From the NCBI GenBank assembly GCA_965234545.1, contig OZ248348.1, forward strand, positions 1,612,001-1,676,000: a stretch of 64,000 nt of DNA. The letters are read 5' to 3'. Source of the stretch: Methylotenera sp965234545. Lineage in GTDB: Bacteria > Pseudomonadota > Gammaproteobacteria > Burkholderiales > Methylophilaceae. Under the pieces are notes generated by a model that worked only from the letters and a program-made list of their open reading frames with translations, was not told the origin of the DNA and made no database searches. The position numbers and the translations under genes are program-made. Within the stretch, counting starts at the first letter, position 1; each line of letters opens with the position of its first letter. This document shows, one piece after another, positions 1-9,805 of this stretch.

Positions 1-869
1 TCTTGTTGCAAGGCCACACCAAACTGTTCCAACACCGTGTCGTGCATGTGCTTAATTAACAGTTCTATATCCAAAGCCGTGGCGCCACCGATATTGACTA
101 TAAAATTAGCGTGCTTTTCCGACACTTGTGCGCCACCTATCAAATAGCCTTTCAAGCCACAGGCCTCAATTAAACGCGCCGCGTAATCACCCTCGGGGTT
201 TCTGAAGGTCGAGCCGGCACTGGGTAAATTAAGCGGCTGCGAGGCCAAACGACTGGCCAACAAATTCTTAATTTTTTGCGCGGCCACTTCCGCATCGCCG
301 GCCTCAAAGTTTAACCAAGCCGCCACAAACCATTCGCCTTGCACTGGCATACTGATGTGCCGGTAGCTGGCGACAAATTCCTTGGCCGAACGTTTATGCA
401 GCTCGCCGTGGCGATTAATGGTGATGACGCTGTCAACCGCATCCCAAGTTTCCCAGCCATAGCACCCAGCATTCATGGCCAAAGCGCCGCCTAAGGTGCC
501 AGGGATGCCGGCAAAAAACTCCGCGCCTTGGCGGCTATGTTTGGCGCAAAATTTGGCCAATTTGCCACAAGTCACACCCGATTCCGCGTAGATCAAATCG
601 CCTTCCACATGCATGTCCGTTAACACGTTATGCATGGACACCACGGTCGCGCGTATGCCACCATCCCTCACCAACAGATTCGAGCCCAAGCCGACAAAAT
701 GGATGGGCTGCTGATCGCCTACTTGCTGTAAAAATGCACGTAAATCGGCCAAATCCACCGGTATGTACAATTGATCGGCAAGGCCGCCCACACGCCAGCT
801 AGTGTGCTTGGACATGGGTTCATTTTGCAGTAGCTTGCCTGCCAATGGCTGGGTGCTGACCGCTTGCAT
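1..869 (-). CDS. murB: UDP-N-acetylmuramate dehydrogenase MurB, 3' end outside window
   Basis: MurB is the FAD enzyme that reduces UDP-GlcNAc-enolpyruvate to UDP-MurNAc in the cytoplasm. I translated the minus strand from the ATG at 867-869; the frame stays open to base 1, so about 289 residues are visible and the C-terminus is missing. Visible family motifs are HTSWRVGG near the N-terminus, the FAD-binding GLGSNLLVRDGG, AGIPGTLGGALAMNAG, and the substrate-loop LPSAGSTFRNP. The start lies 3 bases after the murC stop, as expected for the last visible gene of the dcw operon. The missing end prevents a full check of the catalytic residues. Confidence 0.95.
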   Translation of the reverse strand, partial: MQAVSTQPLAGKLLQNEPMSKHTSWRVGGLADQLYIPVDLADLRAFLQQVGDQQPIHFVGLGSNLLVRDGGIRATVVSMHNVLTDMHVEGDLIYAESGVTCGKLAKFCAKHSRQGAEFFAGIPGTLGGALAMNAGCYGWETWDAVDSVITINRHGELHKRSAKEFVASYRHISMPVQGEWFVAAWLNFEAGDAEVAAQKIKNLLASRLASQPLNLPSAGSTFRNPEGDYAARLIEACGLKGYLIGGAQVSEKHANFIVNIGGATALDIELLIKHMHDTVLEQFGVALQQ

Positions 870-872
870 AAC

Positions 873-2291
873 TTAAACGCCCTCCATTGCTAGGGTGCGG
901 GTCTTAGCTGCCACTTGACCAATGGAGCCGGCACCCATGACGATGACCACGTCTTGGTCTTGGGCGATGGCCAATATGGCGCTGGGCAAGGCTTCGGTCG
1001 ATTCAACAAAAAGTGGCTCCACTTTTGCCGCCAAACGCACCGAGCGCATTAAGGTGCGCGTATCCGCCGCGACTATCGGCGCTTCACCAGCGGCATACAC
1101 CTCGGTTAACAAAATCGCATCGGCGCTGGATAAGACCCGTACAAAATCTTCAAAGCAATCGCGCGTGCGCGTGTAGCGATGTGGCTGAAACGCCAACACC
1201 AAGCGTCGACCTGGAAAAGCAGCCCGGGCCGCGGCAATCACCGCTTGCATTTCAACCGGGTGGTGACCGTAATCGTCAATTAGGGTGAAACTGCCCGCTT
1301 TGCGCTTATCCGTCGCCGCTAGCGGCACCTCACCGTAACGTTCAAATCGGCGGCCCACGCCTTTAAAGTCTTTCAAGGCTTTAATAATGGCTTCATCCGG
1401 CACATTCAATTCACTGGCGATGGCAATGGCCGCCAAGGCATTCAGCACATAATGCTTACCCGGCAAGTTGAGGGTGACGTCCATTTCCGTGGTCACGCCA
1501 TTAATGCGTTGTACGGTAAAATGCATTTTCCCGGCATCGGCCTTGACGTTAATCGCCCTAACTTTTGCTGCCTCACTAAAGCCATAGGTCATCACCGGCT
1601 TGGTCACCCTAGGTAAAATTTGCCGTATATTCGCGTCGTCTATGCACACCACCGCCATTCCCCAAAACGGCAATTGTTGAAGGAATTCCACAAAAGCACT
1701 CTTGAGCTTATCAAAGCTGTGCTCATAGGTTTCCATGTGATCTTGGTCGATATTGGTCACGACCGCCATCACCGGTGTAAGGTGTAAAAATGACGCGTCC
1801 GACTCATCCGCTTCGGCGACGATGTATTCACCGGTGCCCAATTTAGCATTGGCATTAGCGGCCTCTAACTTGCCGCCTATCACGTAGGTAGGATCCATAC
1901 CGGCTTCGGCTAAAATACTGGCAATCAAACTGGTGGTGGTGGTCTTGCCGTGGGTGCCGGCCACCGCGATGCCCTGTCTGAAACGCATCAACTCTGCCAA
2001 CATTAGCGCCCGCGGCACCACCGGTATGTTTTTCAATCTAGCGGCCTTAACCTCTGGATTGGCTTCGTTCACCGCGCTGGACACCACCACCACGTCGGCC
2101 GCCCCTAGATTTTCTGCTGCGTGGCCTTGGTAAACGGTGGCACCGAAATCCGTCAAACGCTTGGTCGTGGCATTGACTGCCAAATCCGAACCGCTGACAG
2201 TGAAATCTAAATTAATCAACACTTCCGCAATCCCGCTCATGCCCGAGCCGGCAATGCCGACAAAATGGATGTTTTTTACTTTGTGTTTCAT
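873..2291 (-). CDS. murC: UDP-N-acetylmuramate-L-alanine ligase MurC
   Basis: MurC adds L-alanine to UDP-MurNAc using ATP and is the first of the four Mur ligases. The 472-residue product starts with the Rossmann motif GIAGSGMSGIA and carries the P-loop GTHGKTT at about residues 112-118. DDYGHHP and FQPHRYTRT of the C-terminal domain are also present. An upstream in-frame ATG at 2309 would add six residues but lies inside murG. The ATG at 2291 makes the ATGA overlap with the murG stop that is repeated along this operon, so I chose it. Confidence 0.97.
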   Translation of the reverse strand: MKHKVKNIHFVGIAGSGMSGIAEVLINLDFTVSGSDLAVNATTKRLTDFGATVYQGHAAENLGAADVVVVSSAVNEANPEVKAARLKNIPVVPRALMLAELMRFRQGIAVAGTHGKTTTTSLIASILAEAGMDPTYVIGGKLEAANANAKLGTGEYIVAEADESDASFLHLTPVMAVVTNIDQDHMETYEHSFDKLKSAFVEFLQQLPFWGMAVVCIDDANIRQILPRVTKPVMTYGFSEAAKVRAINVKADAGKMHFTVQRINGVTTEMDVTLNLPGKHYVLNALAAIAIASELNVPDEAIIKALKDFKGVGRRFERYGEVPLAATDKRKAGSFTLIDDYGHHPVEMQAVIAAARAAFPGRRLVLAFQPHRYTRTRDCFEDFVRVLSSADAILLTEVYAAGEAPIVAADTRTLMRSVRLAAKVEPLFVESTEALPSAILAIAQDQDVVIVMGAGSIGQVAAKTRTLAMEGV

Positions 2292-3352
2292 GCTGCCAGC
2301 TCCCTGCAAATGGTTGCCACTTTAGTCGTCGCCTCTGGCATGCCTAAGCTTCTGGCTTTTATGGCCATGTCCAAGCACTGCTCGCGCGTTATGCCTCGCA
2401 ACAAGGCCGCTACTTTTTCCACGGTGAATTCGGCTTGCGGTATCAGCAGTGCTGCACCGGCATCGGATAAATAATGGGCATTGCCGGTTTGATGGTCGTC
2501 CACGGCGTGCGGAAAAGGCACCAACAAGCTGGCCACCCCGGCGGCGGATAACTCGGCCACGGTTAAGGCGCCGGCACGGCAAATCAGCAAATCCGCCCAA
2601 GCATACATGGCGGCCATGTCGTCGATGAAAGCCTTAGGCTCGGCCTCCACTGCCAGTTGCTGGTAACGCTGCGTTAAATTCGCTATGTGTTTTTCGCCGG
2701 CTTGGTGCACCACCACAGGCCGGTCTTTTTTATCCAATAGCGCCAATGCCAAAGGCAACACTTCGTTTAATGCCTGCGCGCCTAAGCTGCCACCCACTAC
2801 CAGCAGACGCAATGGGCCACGACGTCCTTTTGCCCGTGTGGCCGGCTCCGCTATAGCGCATATGTCCGCCCTTACTGGGTTGCCTAACAACAGCGCTTTA
2901 GCGCCAAATGCCGCGGGGAAAGCCGCCAGCACTTTATTCGCTAGCGGGGCCAATACCTTGTTGGTCAAACCGGCCACGGAATTTTGCTCATGAACGACCA
3001 AAGGCTTGCCTAATAGCTTAGCCATTAAGCCGCCAGGAAATGCGGCAAATCCGCCCATGCCTAACACCACATCAGGTTGATGCTGACGCATGGCCTGCGC
3101 ACTCTGACTGAATGCTATGAGTAATTTAAAGGGCAATAACAACCAGCCTAGGTAGCCTTTGCCACGCACACCGCGCATGCTGATCATGGCTTTTTGGTAG
3201 GGTTTATTGGCAATCAATCGGTTTTCCATGCCGCCCTCGGTGCACAACCAAACTACCTTCCAGCCCTGCGCCAATAAGGCATCCGCCACCGCCATAGCCG
3301 GGTAAACATGCCCGCCTGTGCCGCCTGCCATGATCATTAAGGTTTTACTCAT
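2288..3352 (-). CDS. murG: UDP-GlcNAc:lipid I GlcNAc transferase MurG
   Basis: MurG converts lipid I to lipid II on the inner face of the cytoplasmic membrane. The 354-residue protein has the N-terminal glycine-rich loop MAGGTGGHVYPA, the second loop VVGGSLGAQALN and the GT28 donor-site region CRAGALTVAELSAAG. Length and motif order match the family. Both ends overlap the neighbouring genes by four bases (ftsW upstream, murC downstream), which suggests coupled translation. Confidence 0.97.
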   Translation of the reverse strand: MSKTLMIMAGGTGGHVYPAMAVADALLAQGWKVVWLCTEGGMENRLIANKPYQKAMISMRGVRGKGYLGWLLLPFKLLIAFSQSAQAMRQHQPDVVLGMGGFAAFPGGLMAKLLGKPLVVHEQNSVAGLTNKVLAPLANKVLAAFPAAFGAKALLLGNPVRADICAIAEPATRAKGRRGPLRLLVVGGSLGAQALNEVLPLALALLDKKDRPVVVHQAGEKHIANLTQRYQQLAVEAEPKAFIDDMAAMYAWADLLICRAGALTVAELSAAGVASLLVPFPHAVDDHQTGNAHYLSDAGAALLIPQAEFTVEKVAALLRGITREQCLDMAIKARSLGMPEATTKVATICRELAA

Positions 3353-4512
3353 GCCGGCAAGCCTTTTTGCAATCGTCGGTTTTCAAAATCCACGCGCAAC
3401 ACGATGGCCATGGCCACGCAATTCACTAAAATACCCGTGCCGCCAAACGACATCAGGGGTAAGGTCAGCCCTTTGGTGGGTAACAAGCCGGTGTTCACGC
3501 CCATGTTAATGATGCCTTGCACGCCCATCCACACGCCTAAACCCTGGGCCAATAAGGCAGAAAAATAGCGCTCATTGGCAATGGCTTCTTTGGCTATGCC
3601 AAAGGAGCGGATGACTATCCAGGCAAACAAGCCTATTACCGTCAACACGCCAACAAAACCCAGCTCTTCGGCGATCACGGCCAACAAGAAGTCGGTGTGG
3701 GCTTCGGGTAAATACAGCAATTTTTCCACGCTGGCACCCAAACCCACGCCCAACCATTCGCCACGGCCGAATGCAATCAAGGCATGCGAGAGTTGGTAAC
3801 CCTTGCCATAGGGGTCGGCCCATGGGTCCATAAAGCCGATGACGCGCTGCATGCGGTAATCCGAGCTCATGATCAAACCCACGATGGCGATAGGCAGCAT
3901 GGTCAGCAACCCGGCAAAGATTTTGCCATTAATACCGCCTAGCCATAGGATGGAAATGGAGATCGCGGCAATCACGGCAAAGGCGCCAAAATCCGGTTCA
4001 CGCAGCAATAAAAAGCCGACCAAGACCATCACCCCAACCATGGGCATAAAGCCGCGCCTAAAGCTGTCCATCACCGCCGCTTTACGCACGGTGTAATCGG
4101 CCACGTAAATCGCGGCAAATAACTTCATGAATTCCGAGGGCTGCGGATTCACCACAAACATTTTCAGCCAGCGGCGACTGCCGCCGGCTTTTAAGCCTAT
4201 GCCAGGAATCAGCACCAGCACCAACAAAGCCAAACCGATTAGGAATAAATACGGTGCCATTTTTTGCCACCAAGCAATGGGAATATTGAATGCGATAAAG
4301 GCCGAAACGATACCAACCAACATAAAGGCCGCCTGGTGCACTAAATAATAGCTGCTGTTATGGCCCACGCCTTTGTCGGCTTCAGCAATGGCAATGGAAG
4401 CCGAATACACCATCACCAAACTGATGCCTAGCAAGCACAATACCGCCCAAAGAAAACCTTCGTCATAACTAGGGGCGTTGATGCGTTCGCGATCTAACAT
4501 GGTGTTGATCAT
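3349..4512 (-). CDS. ftsW: SEDS peptidoglycan glycosyltransferase FtsW
   Basis: FtsW is the septal SEDS-family peptidoglycan polymerase and works with FtsI. The 387-residue protein is a multi-pass membrane protein with about ten hydrophobic segments. It has the SEDS signatures KAGGSRRWL, PSEFMKLF, and near the C-terminus NTGLLPTKGLTLPLMSFGGT. The ATG at 4512 overlaps the murD stop as ATGA; a second Met four codons in is possible. Placement between murD and murG distinguishes it from RodA. Confidence 0.96.
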   Translation of the reverse strand: MINTMLDRERINAPSYDEGFLWAVLCLLGISLVMVYSASIAIAEADKGVGHNSSYYLVHQAAFMLVGIVSAFIAFNIPIAWWQKMAPYLFLIGLALLVLVLIPGIGLKAGGSRRWLKMFVVNPQPSEFMKLFAAIYVADYTVRKAAVMDSFRRGFMPMVGVMVLVGFLLLREPDFGAFAVIAAISISILWLGGINGKIFAGLLTMLPIAIVGLIMSSDYRMQRVIGFMDPWADPYGKGYQLSHALIAFGRGEWLGVGLGASVEKLLYLPEAHTDFLLAVIAEELGFVGVLTVIGLFAWIVIRSFGIAKEAIANERYFSALLAQGLGVWMGVQGIINMGVNTGLLPTKGLTLPLMSFGGTGILVNCVAMAIVLRVDFENRRLQKGLPA

Positions 4513-5882
4513 GCTGTTTCCTTCAAGCTAGGCTGCATGGCCACGACTGCAGCAACAAACACCTCGGCACGGTGCACGTAATTTTTAAACATATCGAAGC
4601 TTGCGCATGCCGGTGACAACAACACGGCATCGCCGTTATGAGCTAATTTTCTAGCGATACTGACCGCCTCTGGCAAATCCAATGCACGGTATATGGCAAC
4701 GTCGGTGCCAAGCAAGGCCGCTTCTATTTTGTCTGCGTCACGCCCCATTAACACCACGGCGCGAGCATTAGCCTTAACCGCATGGCTTAAAGGCGCAAAG
4801 TTTTGGCCTTTGCCATCACCGCCAGCAATCAGCACTACTTTTTGCGGCAGCCCGTTTTTAAACATGCCGGCCAGCGCTGCGCAACTGGCACCCACGTTGG
4901 TGCCTTTGGAATCATCGTAATAATCCACCTCGTCTATATTGGCTACCCACTCCACACGGTGCGGCAAGCCTTTGAAGTTATATAGGGTTTGGATAATGGG
5001 CGCGTAGTCTATGCCTATGGCACGGCTTAAAGCTACGGCCGCCAAGGCGTTCGCCGCATTGTGCAAGCCGGCAATTTTTAAATCTTGACTGTTTACCAGC
5101 TGTTTTTCACCATCGCACAACCAGCTTTCTCCGTCTATTTGCCGTAAACTAAAATCGGCGTGTTCGGACAAGCCAAAGCTTAACTGTGGCAATTTGGGTC
5201 TGGCCAGCATCATGCTCCAGGCATCATCCAAGTTCAGCACTTGCAGACTGGCTTGGTAAAAAATATGGGCTTTGGCTATCGCGTAATCCTGCAGGCTGTC
5301 GTACCTGTCCATGTGGTCTTCAGACAAATTAAGCATGGTCGCGGCATTCGCTTGCAAACTGTGCGTGGTTTCCAATTGAAAGCTGGACAGCTCCAAGACA
5401 TAAACATCCGGCGTGGCCATGGCCAAGCTGTCCAATACCGGCAAACCAATATTGCCAGCAACAATGGTTTGTAAGCCGGCCGCTTGGCAAATTTGGCCCA
5501 CCAAACTGGTGACCGTGGTTTTGCCGTTGGAACCGGTAATGGCGATGACCTTGGCCGAAGCCGGTCTAAATTGCGCAAACAATTCCACGTCGCCGACCAC
5601 GCTGAGGCCGTTTTTTATCGCCGCTTGGATAGCCGGTTCACTTAAGGCCACGCCAGGGCTGATCACGGCCAAATCAATTTTCTCGAACAGTTGGGCGCTA
5701 AACGGCCCGCTATGCACCGTCACTTCCGGCATTTCATTGTGCAATGTGGCTATGCCTGGTGGCGTTTCACGGGTATCGGCCGCAGACAAATTAGCCCCTT
5801 GCGTCTTTAACCAACGCAAGGCGGATAAGCCGGTTTCACCCAGACCTAGTACCAATACTTTTTTGTCTTTTAACATTTGCAT
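4509..5882 (-). CDS. murD: UDP-MurNAc-L-Ala-D-glutamate ligase MurD
   Basis: MurD adds D-glutamate to UDP-MurNAc-L-Ala. The 457-residue protein begins with VLVLGLGETGLSALRWL (Rossmann), carries the ATP loop GSNGKTTVTSL around residue 117, and has the central-domain motif HRVEWV followed by YYDDSKGTN. A second in-frame ATG lies two codons downstream (5876), so the exact start is uncertain by two residues. It starts four bases after the mraY stop. Confidence 0.97.
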   Translation of the reverse strand: MQMLKDKKVLVLGLGETGLSALRWLKTQGANLSAADTRETPPGIATLHNEMPEVTVHSGPFSAQLFEKIDLAVISPGVALSEPAIQAAIKNGLSVVGDVELFAQFRPASAKVIAITGSNGKTTVTSLVGQICQAAGLQTIVAGNIGLPVLDSLAMATPDVYVLELSSFQLETTHSLQANAATMLNLSEDHMDRYDSLQDYAIAKAHIFYQASLQVLNLDDAWSMMLARPKLPQLSFGLSEHADFSLRQIDGESWLCDGEKQLVNSQDLKIAGLHNAANALAAVALSRAIGIDYAPIIQTLYNFKGLPHRVEWVANIDEVDYYDDSKGTNVGASCAALAGMFKNGLPQKVVLIAGGDGKGQNFAPLSHAVKANARAVVLMGRDADKIEAALLGTDVAIYRALDLPEAVSIARKLAHNGDAVLLSPACASFDMFKNYVHRAEVFVAAVVAMQPSLKETA

Positions 5883-5886
5883 GGGT

Positions 5887-6990
5887 TTATCTTAATTTCA
5901 GGCTAGCCAATCCAATTAACACCAGCATCATGCTGATGATCCAAAAACGCACCACCACTTGCGTTTCTTTCCAACCTTTTTCTTCGTAATGGTGGTGCAG
6001 GGGCGCCATTAAAAAAATGCGTTTACCTGTGCCGGTAGTGTGTTTGGTGTACTTGAAATACAGCACTTGTATGGCCACCGATACGGTTTCCACCACAAAC
6101 ACGCCACCCATAATGAATAAGATGATTTCTTGGCGAACAATGACCGCCACTATGCCTAGCGCCGCGCCTAATGCTAGGGCGCCAACGTCGCCCATGAACA
6201 CTTCTGCTGGGTAGGCGTTAAACCAGAGAAAGCCCAAACCGGCACCGGCCATGGCCGCGCAAAACACCATTAATTCACTGGCACCGGCCACGTGTGGCAC
6301 GCCCAAATAACTGGAAAAATGCAAATGCCCGGCCACGTAAGCAAAGATGCCTAGCGCACTGGCCACCATCACGGTCGGCAGTATGGCTAAGCCATCTAGG
6401 CCATCGGTTAAATTGACCGCATTGCTGCTGCCCACCACCACCAAATAGGTCAGGCCTATGAAGCCAATGGCGCCTAAGGGCAGCACAAGATGCTTAAAGA
6501 ATGGCACGATCAAGGTCGTTTCGACGCTGCTTAAGTGCGTGCGATAGAGAAACACGGCCACGGCTAGACCTATCAAGCTTTGCCAAAAAAACTTAGCCTT
6601 AGCCGACAAGCCTTTGGGATTTTTATGCACCACTTTACGGTAATCGTCCACCCAACCCACCGCGCCAAAACCCACGGTGGTAAACAGCACCACCCAAACA
6701 AAACGGTTGCTTAAATCCGCCCATAACAAGGTTGATATCGCAATCGACACCAAGATTAAGGCGCCACCCATAGTAGGCGTACCGGTTTTAATTAAATGAC
6801 TTTGCGGGCCGTCATCGCGCACTGCTTGACCGACTTTGTATTCGGTTAACTTACGAATCACACTGGGGCCGGCTATAAAGGAAATAGCTAATGCCGTTAA
6901 GGTCGCTAGTACAGCGCGCAAAGTGATGTAATTAAATACATTAAAGCCACGTATGTCGTGGGCTAACCATCGGGCCAGTTCTAATAACAT
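5887..6990 (-). CDS. mraY: Phospho-MurNAc-pentapeptide translocase MraY
   Basis: MraY transfers phospho-MurNAc-pentapeptide to undecaprenyl phosphate, giving lipid I. The 367-residue polytopic protein carries GTPTMGG, the VDDYRK aspartate pair, NLTDGLDGLA and the C-terminal PLHHHYE metal/substrate motif. Length is typical of proteobacterial MraY. The start overlaps the end of murF by 10 bases. Confidence 0.97.
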   Translation of the reverse strand: MLLELARWLAHDIRGFNVFNYITLRAVLATLTALAISFIAGPSVIRKLTEYKVGQAVRDDGPQSHLIKTGTPTMGGALILVSIAISTLLWADLSNRFVWVVLFTTVGFGAVGWVDDYRKVVHKNPKGLSAKAKFFWQSLIGLAVAVFLYRTHLSSVETTLIVPFFKHLVLPLGAIGFIGLTYLVVVGSSNAVNLTDGLDGLAILPTVMVASALGIFAYVAGHLHFSSYLGVPHVAGASELMVFCAAMAGAGLGFLWFNAYPAEVFMGDVGALALGAALGIVAVIVRQEIILFIMGGVFVVETVSVAIQVLYFKYTKHTTGTGKRIFLMAPLHHHYEEKGWKETQVVVRFWIISMMLVLIGLASLKLR

Positions 6991-8366
6991 GATTGATTCT
7001 CCAACAAGCTAGTTTGATTGTTTTTTTCGTCCAACAAATCGACCACGCGCTCCATTTTCATAAAACGCGAGCCTTTTACTAATACCGTTAACTGGGCAGA
7101 CAACAGTGGCTTAATGACCTCGGCCAAGGTAGCGGCATCGTCAAAATGGCGGGCGCCAACACCAAAGCCTTGCACCATCTCAAGACTCAATTCACCCAAG
7201 CAATACAATTGCTTCAAACCTTTTGTTTTGGCGTACTGGCCTACCTCGCGATGCAAGCGCGCCGCATCCGCACCCAATTCGCCCATGTCCCCTAGCACCA
7301 ATATTTTTTCACCGGTCTGATTAGCCAGCACGTCTATGGCCGCTTTCATGGAATCGGGATTGGCGTTATAGGTGTCGTCAATTAAGCGCGCCCCATGGAT
7401 GGCCATCTTTTTTTGCAAACGGCCTTTTACGGCAGAGAATCCGGCCAAGCCAGTGGCGATGTCTGCATTAGCAACCCCTAGCGCATAAGCAGCGGCACTG
7501 GCGGCCAGCGCATTACGGACGTTATGAACGCCCATAACCGTCAAAGCAAAGGCCACTTCACCGGCTGGGGTGCGTAAACGCACGGCATAGCCGCCGTCTT
7601 TTTCTTGGTAGCTGGCCTGCACGTCGGCGGCTTGATCGAGGCCAAAACTTACGATTTTTTTACCGGCATTAAGTGCACGCCAATAGGCCGCGTAATCGTC
7701 GTCGGCATTGATTAGCGCTACCCCGTTTGCAGCCAGCCCAGCGAAGATCTCACCCTTGGCTTGAGCGATCTTATCGCGTGAACCCAATTCACCTAGGTGG
7801 GCGGTCCCGGCGTTATTGATCAGCGCCAAGGTCGGCTTGGCTAAATCGCTTAAATAGGCTATTTCACCTAAATGATTCATGCCCATTTCCAATACCGCGT
7901 ACTGATGGCTGTCACGCAGCTTAAGCATGGTTAATGGAAGTCCAATGTGGTTATTTAGATTGCCCACGGTGGCATGTATGGATGCCATGCTGCCGGCTTT
8001 AACGGCCAAAATGGCACTAAGCATTTCTTTTACCGTGGTTTTACCATTGCTGCCGGTTATGGCCACTAGCGGAATGGCAAATTTTGCCCGCCAATGTGCG
8101 GCCAATTGGCCCAAAGCTAAATAACTGTCTTCAACCACGATGGCCGGCGCCAAGTTGGCGGTATTTTTTTCCAATACCACCCCTGCCGCACCTTGCGCTA
8201 AGGCTTGCTCAGCATAGTCATGGCCGTCAAAGCGCTCGCCTTTCAAGGCGACAAACAATTGGCCGGGACGCACCGCACGGCTATCGGTGCCCACGCAATC
8301 GAATGCGCTATCTTTACCGATTAAGCTACCGTGCATGGCCAAGCTGGCTGCGCTTAATTGCATCAT
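6981..8366 (-). CDS. murF: UDP-MurNAc-tripeptide D-Ala-D-Ala ligase MurF
   Basis: MurF adds D-Ala-D-Ala to make the UDP-MurNAc pentapeptide. The 461-residue product shows the N-terminal GTDSRAVRPGQLFVALKG substrate domain, the P-loop GSNGKTTVKEML and DDTYNANPDSM in the central domain. Its ATG at 8366 overlaps the murE stop by four bases (ATGA). Nothing unusual was seen. Confidence 0.97.
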   Translation of the reverse strand: MMQLSAASLAMHGSLIGKDSAFDCVGTDSRAVRPGQLFVALKGERFDGHDYAEQALAQGAAGVVLEKNTANLAPAIVVEDSYLALGQLAAHWRAKFAIPLVAITGSNGKTTVKEMLSAILAVKAGSMASIHATVGNLNNHIGLPLTMLKLRDSHQYAVLEMGMNHLGEIAYLSDLAKPTLALINNAGTAHLGELGSRDKIAQAKGEIFAGLAANGVALINADDDYAAYWRALNAGKKIVSFGLDQAADVQASYQEKDGGYAVRLRTPAGEVAFALTVMGVHNVRNALAASAAAYALGVANADIATGLAGFSAVKGRLQKKMAIHGARLIDDTYNANPDSMKAAIDVLANQTGEKILVLGDMGELGADAARLHREVGQYAKTKGLKQLYCLGELSLEMVQGFGVGARHFDDAATLAEVIKPLLSAQLTVLVKGSRFMKMERVVDLLDEKNNQTSLLENQSCY

Positions 8367-9805
8367 GCCGGCACCCCCTGCGTCGTCTGGTATTGCTGTA
8401 AGGCAAGTCTAGCCTGCTCAACGTCATCGAAGGGCTGCTTAACACCGGCTACTTCTTGATACGTTTCATGCCCTTTGCCCGCCAACAAGACTATGTCGCC
8501 AGGCTGAGCGGACAGTATCGCCAGCTTAATCGCCTGCGCTCTGTCCGGCTGCACTTGATACACCGCACCATTCATGCCTTGCAAAACCTCAGCAATAATG
8601 GCATCCGGCGATTCGCTTCTAGGGTTATCCGAGGTAACAATGACCTGGTCGGCCAATTCCGCCGCTACCGATCCCATCAGCGGCCGCTTGCCGGTATCGC
8701 GCTCGCCACCGCAACCAAACAGGCAAATTAATTGACCTGGCGCTTGCTCGCGCAAGGTCATCAATACTTTTTCTAATGCGTCAGGGGTGTGGGCATAATC
8801 CACCACCACCAAGGGCAATTTACCACCGCCACATTGCTGCATACGGCCTGGCACGGATTGCAGTTGCGCTAACGCCGGCAAGGCCTGCTCTAAGCTCACG
8901 TCCATAGCCAACAATGCGGACAATACCGCCAAGATGTTATAGGCATTAAATCGGCCCAATATTGGCGCATGCAATTCCACGCCGCTCTGCTGGTACGTCA
9001 CCTGCATGCTAAGCCCGGCTTCGTGCAGGCGTAAATGGCTGCCGCGCAGGTCCGCCTCAGCTGAAAAACCGTAACTTAAAACGTGCTTGGAATCGGCTTT
9101 AAGTGTGGCCAATAAACCTACTCCAAATGTATCGTCGGCATTGATCACGGCGCATTTCAAGCTAGGCCAGGCAAACAATTTTTGCTTAGCCTGGGCATAC
9201 GCCTCCATGTTGCCGTGGTAATCCAAATGATCACGGCTTAAATTGGTTAACACCGCCACATCAAATTCCAGGCCATTGACCCGGCCTTGATCCAAGCCGT
9301 GCGAAGACACTTCCATGACCACGGCCCGGGCATCCAAGGCCAAGTATTCGGCTAACATGGCTTGCAATAAAATCGCGTCCGGCGTGGTGTTGCTTGCCTC
9401 ACTGGTGGCGTTTAAAAAGCCATTGCCCACCGTGCCTAACACGGCGGTTTTTTGCCCCAAATAATTTAAACTTTGCGCCAGCCAATGGCTGACCGAGGTT
9501 TTGCCGTTGGTGCCCGTTACACCGACCAGGTTTAACTTAGCGCTAGGATGCCGATAAAAGTCGGCAGCAATTTCCCCTACGGCTTGCTTAAGTTCACGTA
9601 CGGCACGATGCGAAACCGTCCATTTTGCTTGCCAGGTAAAATCGGCATCATCAAAAATCACACCGATTGCACCGGCCTCAATGGCTTGCCCGATGTAGTC
9701 ACGGCCATCCGAATGGACGCCAGGGTAGGCTATGAACAAATAGCCCGGTTTAACCATGCGACTGTCAGCCGTGATGCCTGTATAGGGCAGGGTGTCTATC
9801 ATCAC
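8363..9805 (-). CDS. murE: UDP-MurNAc-L-Ala-D-Glu: meso-DAP ligase MurE
   Basis: MurE adds the third residue of the peptidoglycan stem. The 480-residue product has the N-terminal TADSR motif, the P-loop GTNGKTSVSHW, and the motif DNPRSESP. In known MurE proteins DNPR marks meso-diaminopimelate use, so the organism is predicted to have standard DAP-type Gram-negative peptidoglycan. It begins with an ATGA overlap on the ftsI stop. Confidence 0.97.
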   Translation of the reverse strand: MMIDTLPYTGITADSRMVKPGYLFIAYPGVHSDGRDYIGQAIEAGAIGVIFDDADFTWQAKWTVSHRAVRELKQAVGEIAADFYRHPSAKLNLVGVTGTNGKTSVSHWLAQSLNYLGQKTAVLGTVGNGFLNATSEASNTTPDAILLQAMLAEYLALDARAVVMEVSSHGLDQGRVNGLEFDVAVLTNLSRDHLDYHGNMEAYAQAKQKLFAWPSLKCAVINADDTFGVGLLATLKADSKHVLSYGFSAEADLRGSHLRLHEAGLSMQVTYQQSGVELHAPILGRFNAYNILAVLSALLAMDVSLEQALPALAQLQSVPGRMQQCGGGKLPLVVVDYAHTPDALEKVLMTLREQAPGQLICLFGCGGERDTGKRPLMGSVAAELADQVIVTSDNPRSESPDAIIAEVLQGMNGAVYQVQPDRAQAIKLAILSAQPGDIVLLAGKGHETYQEVAGVKQPFDDVEQARLALQQYQTTQGVPA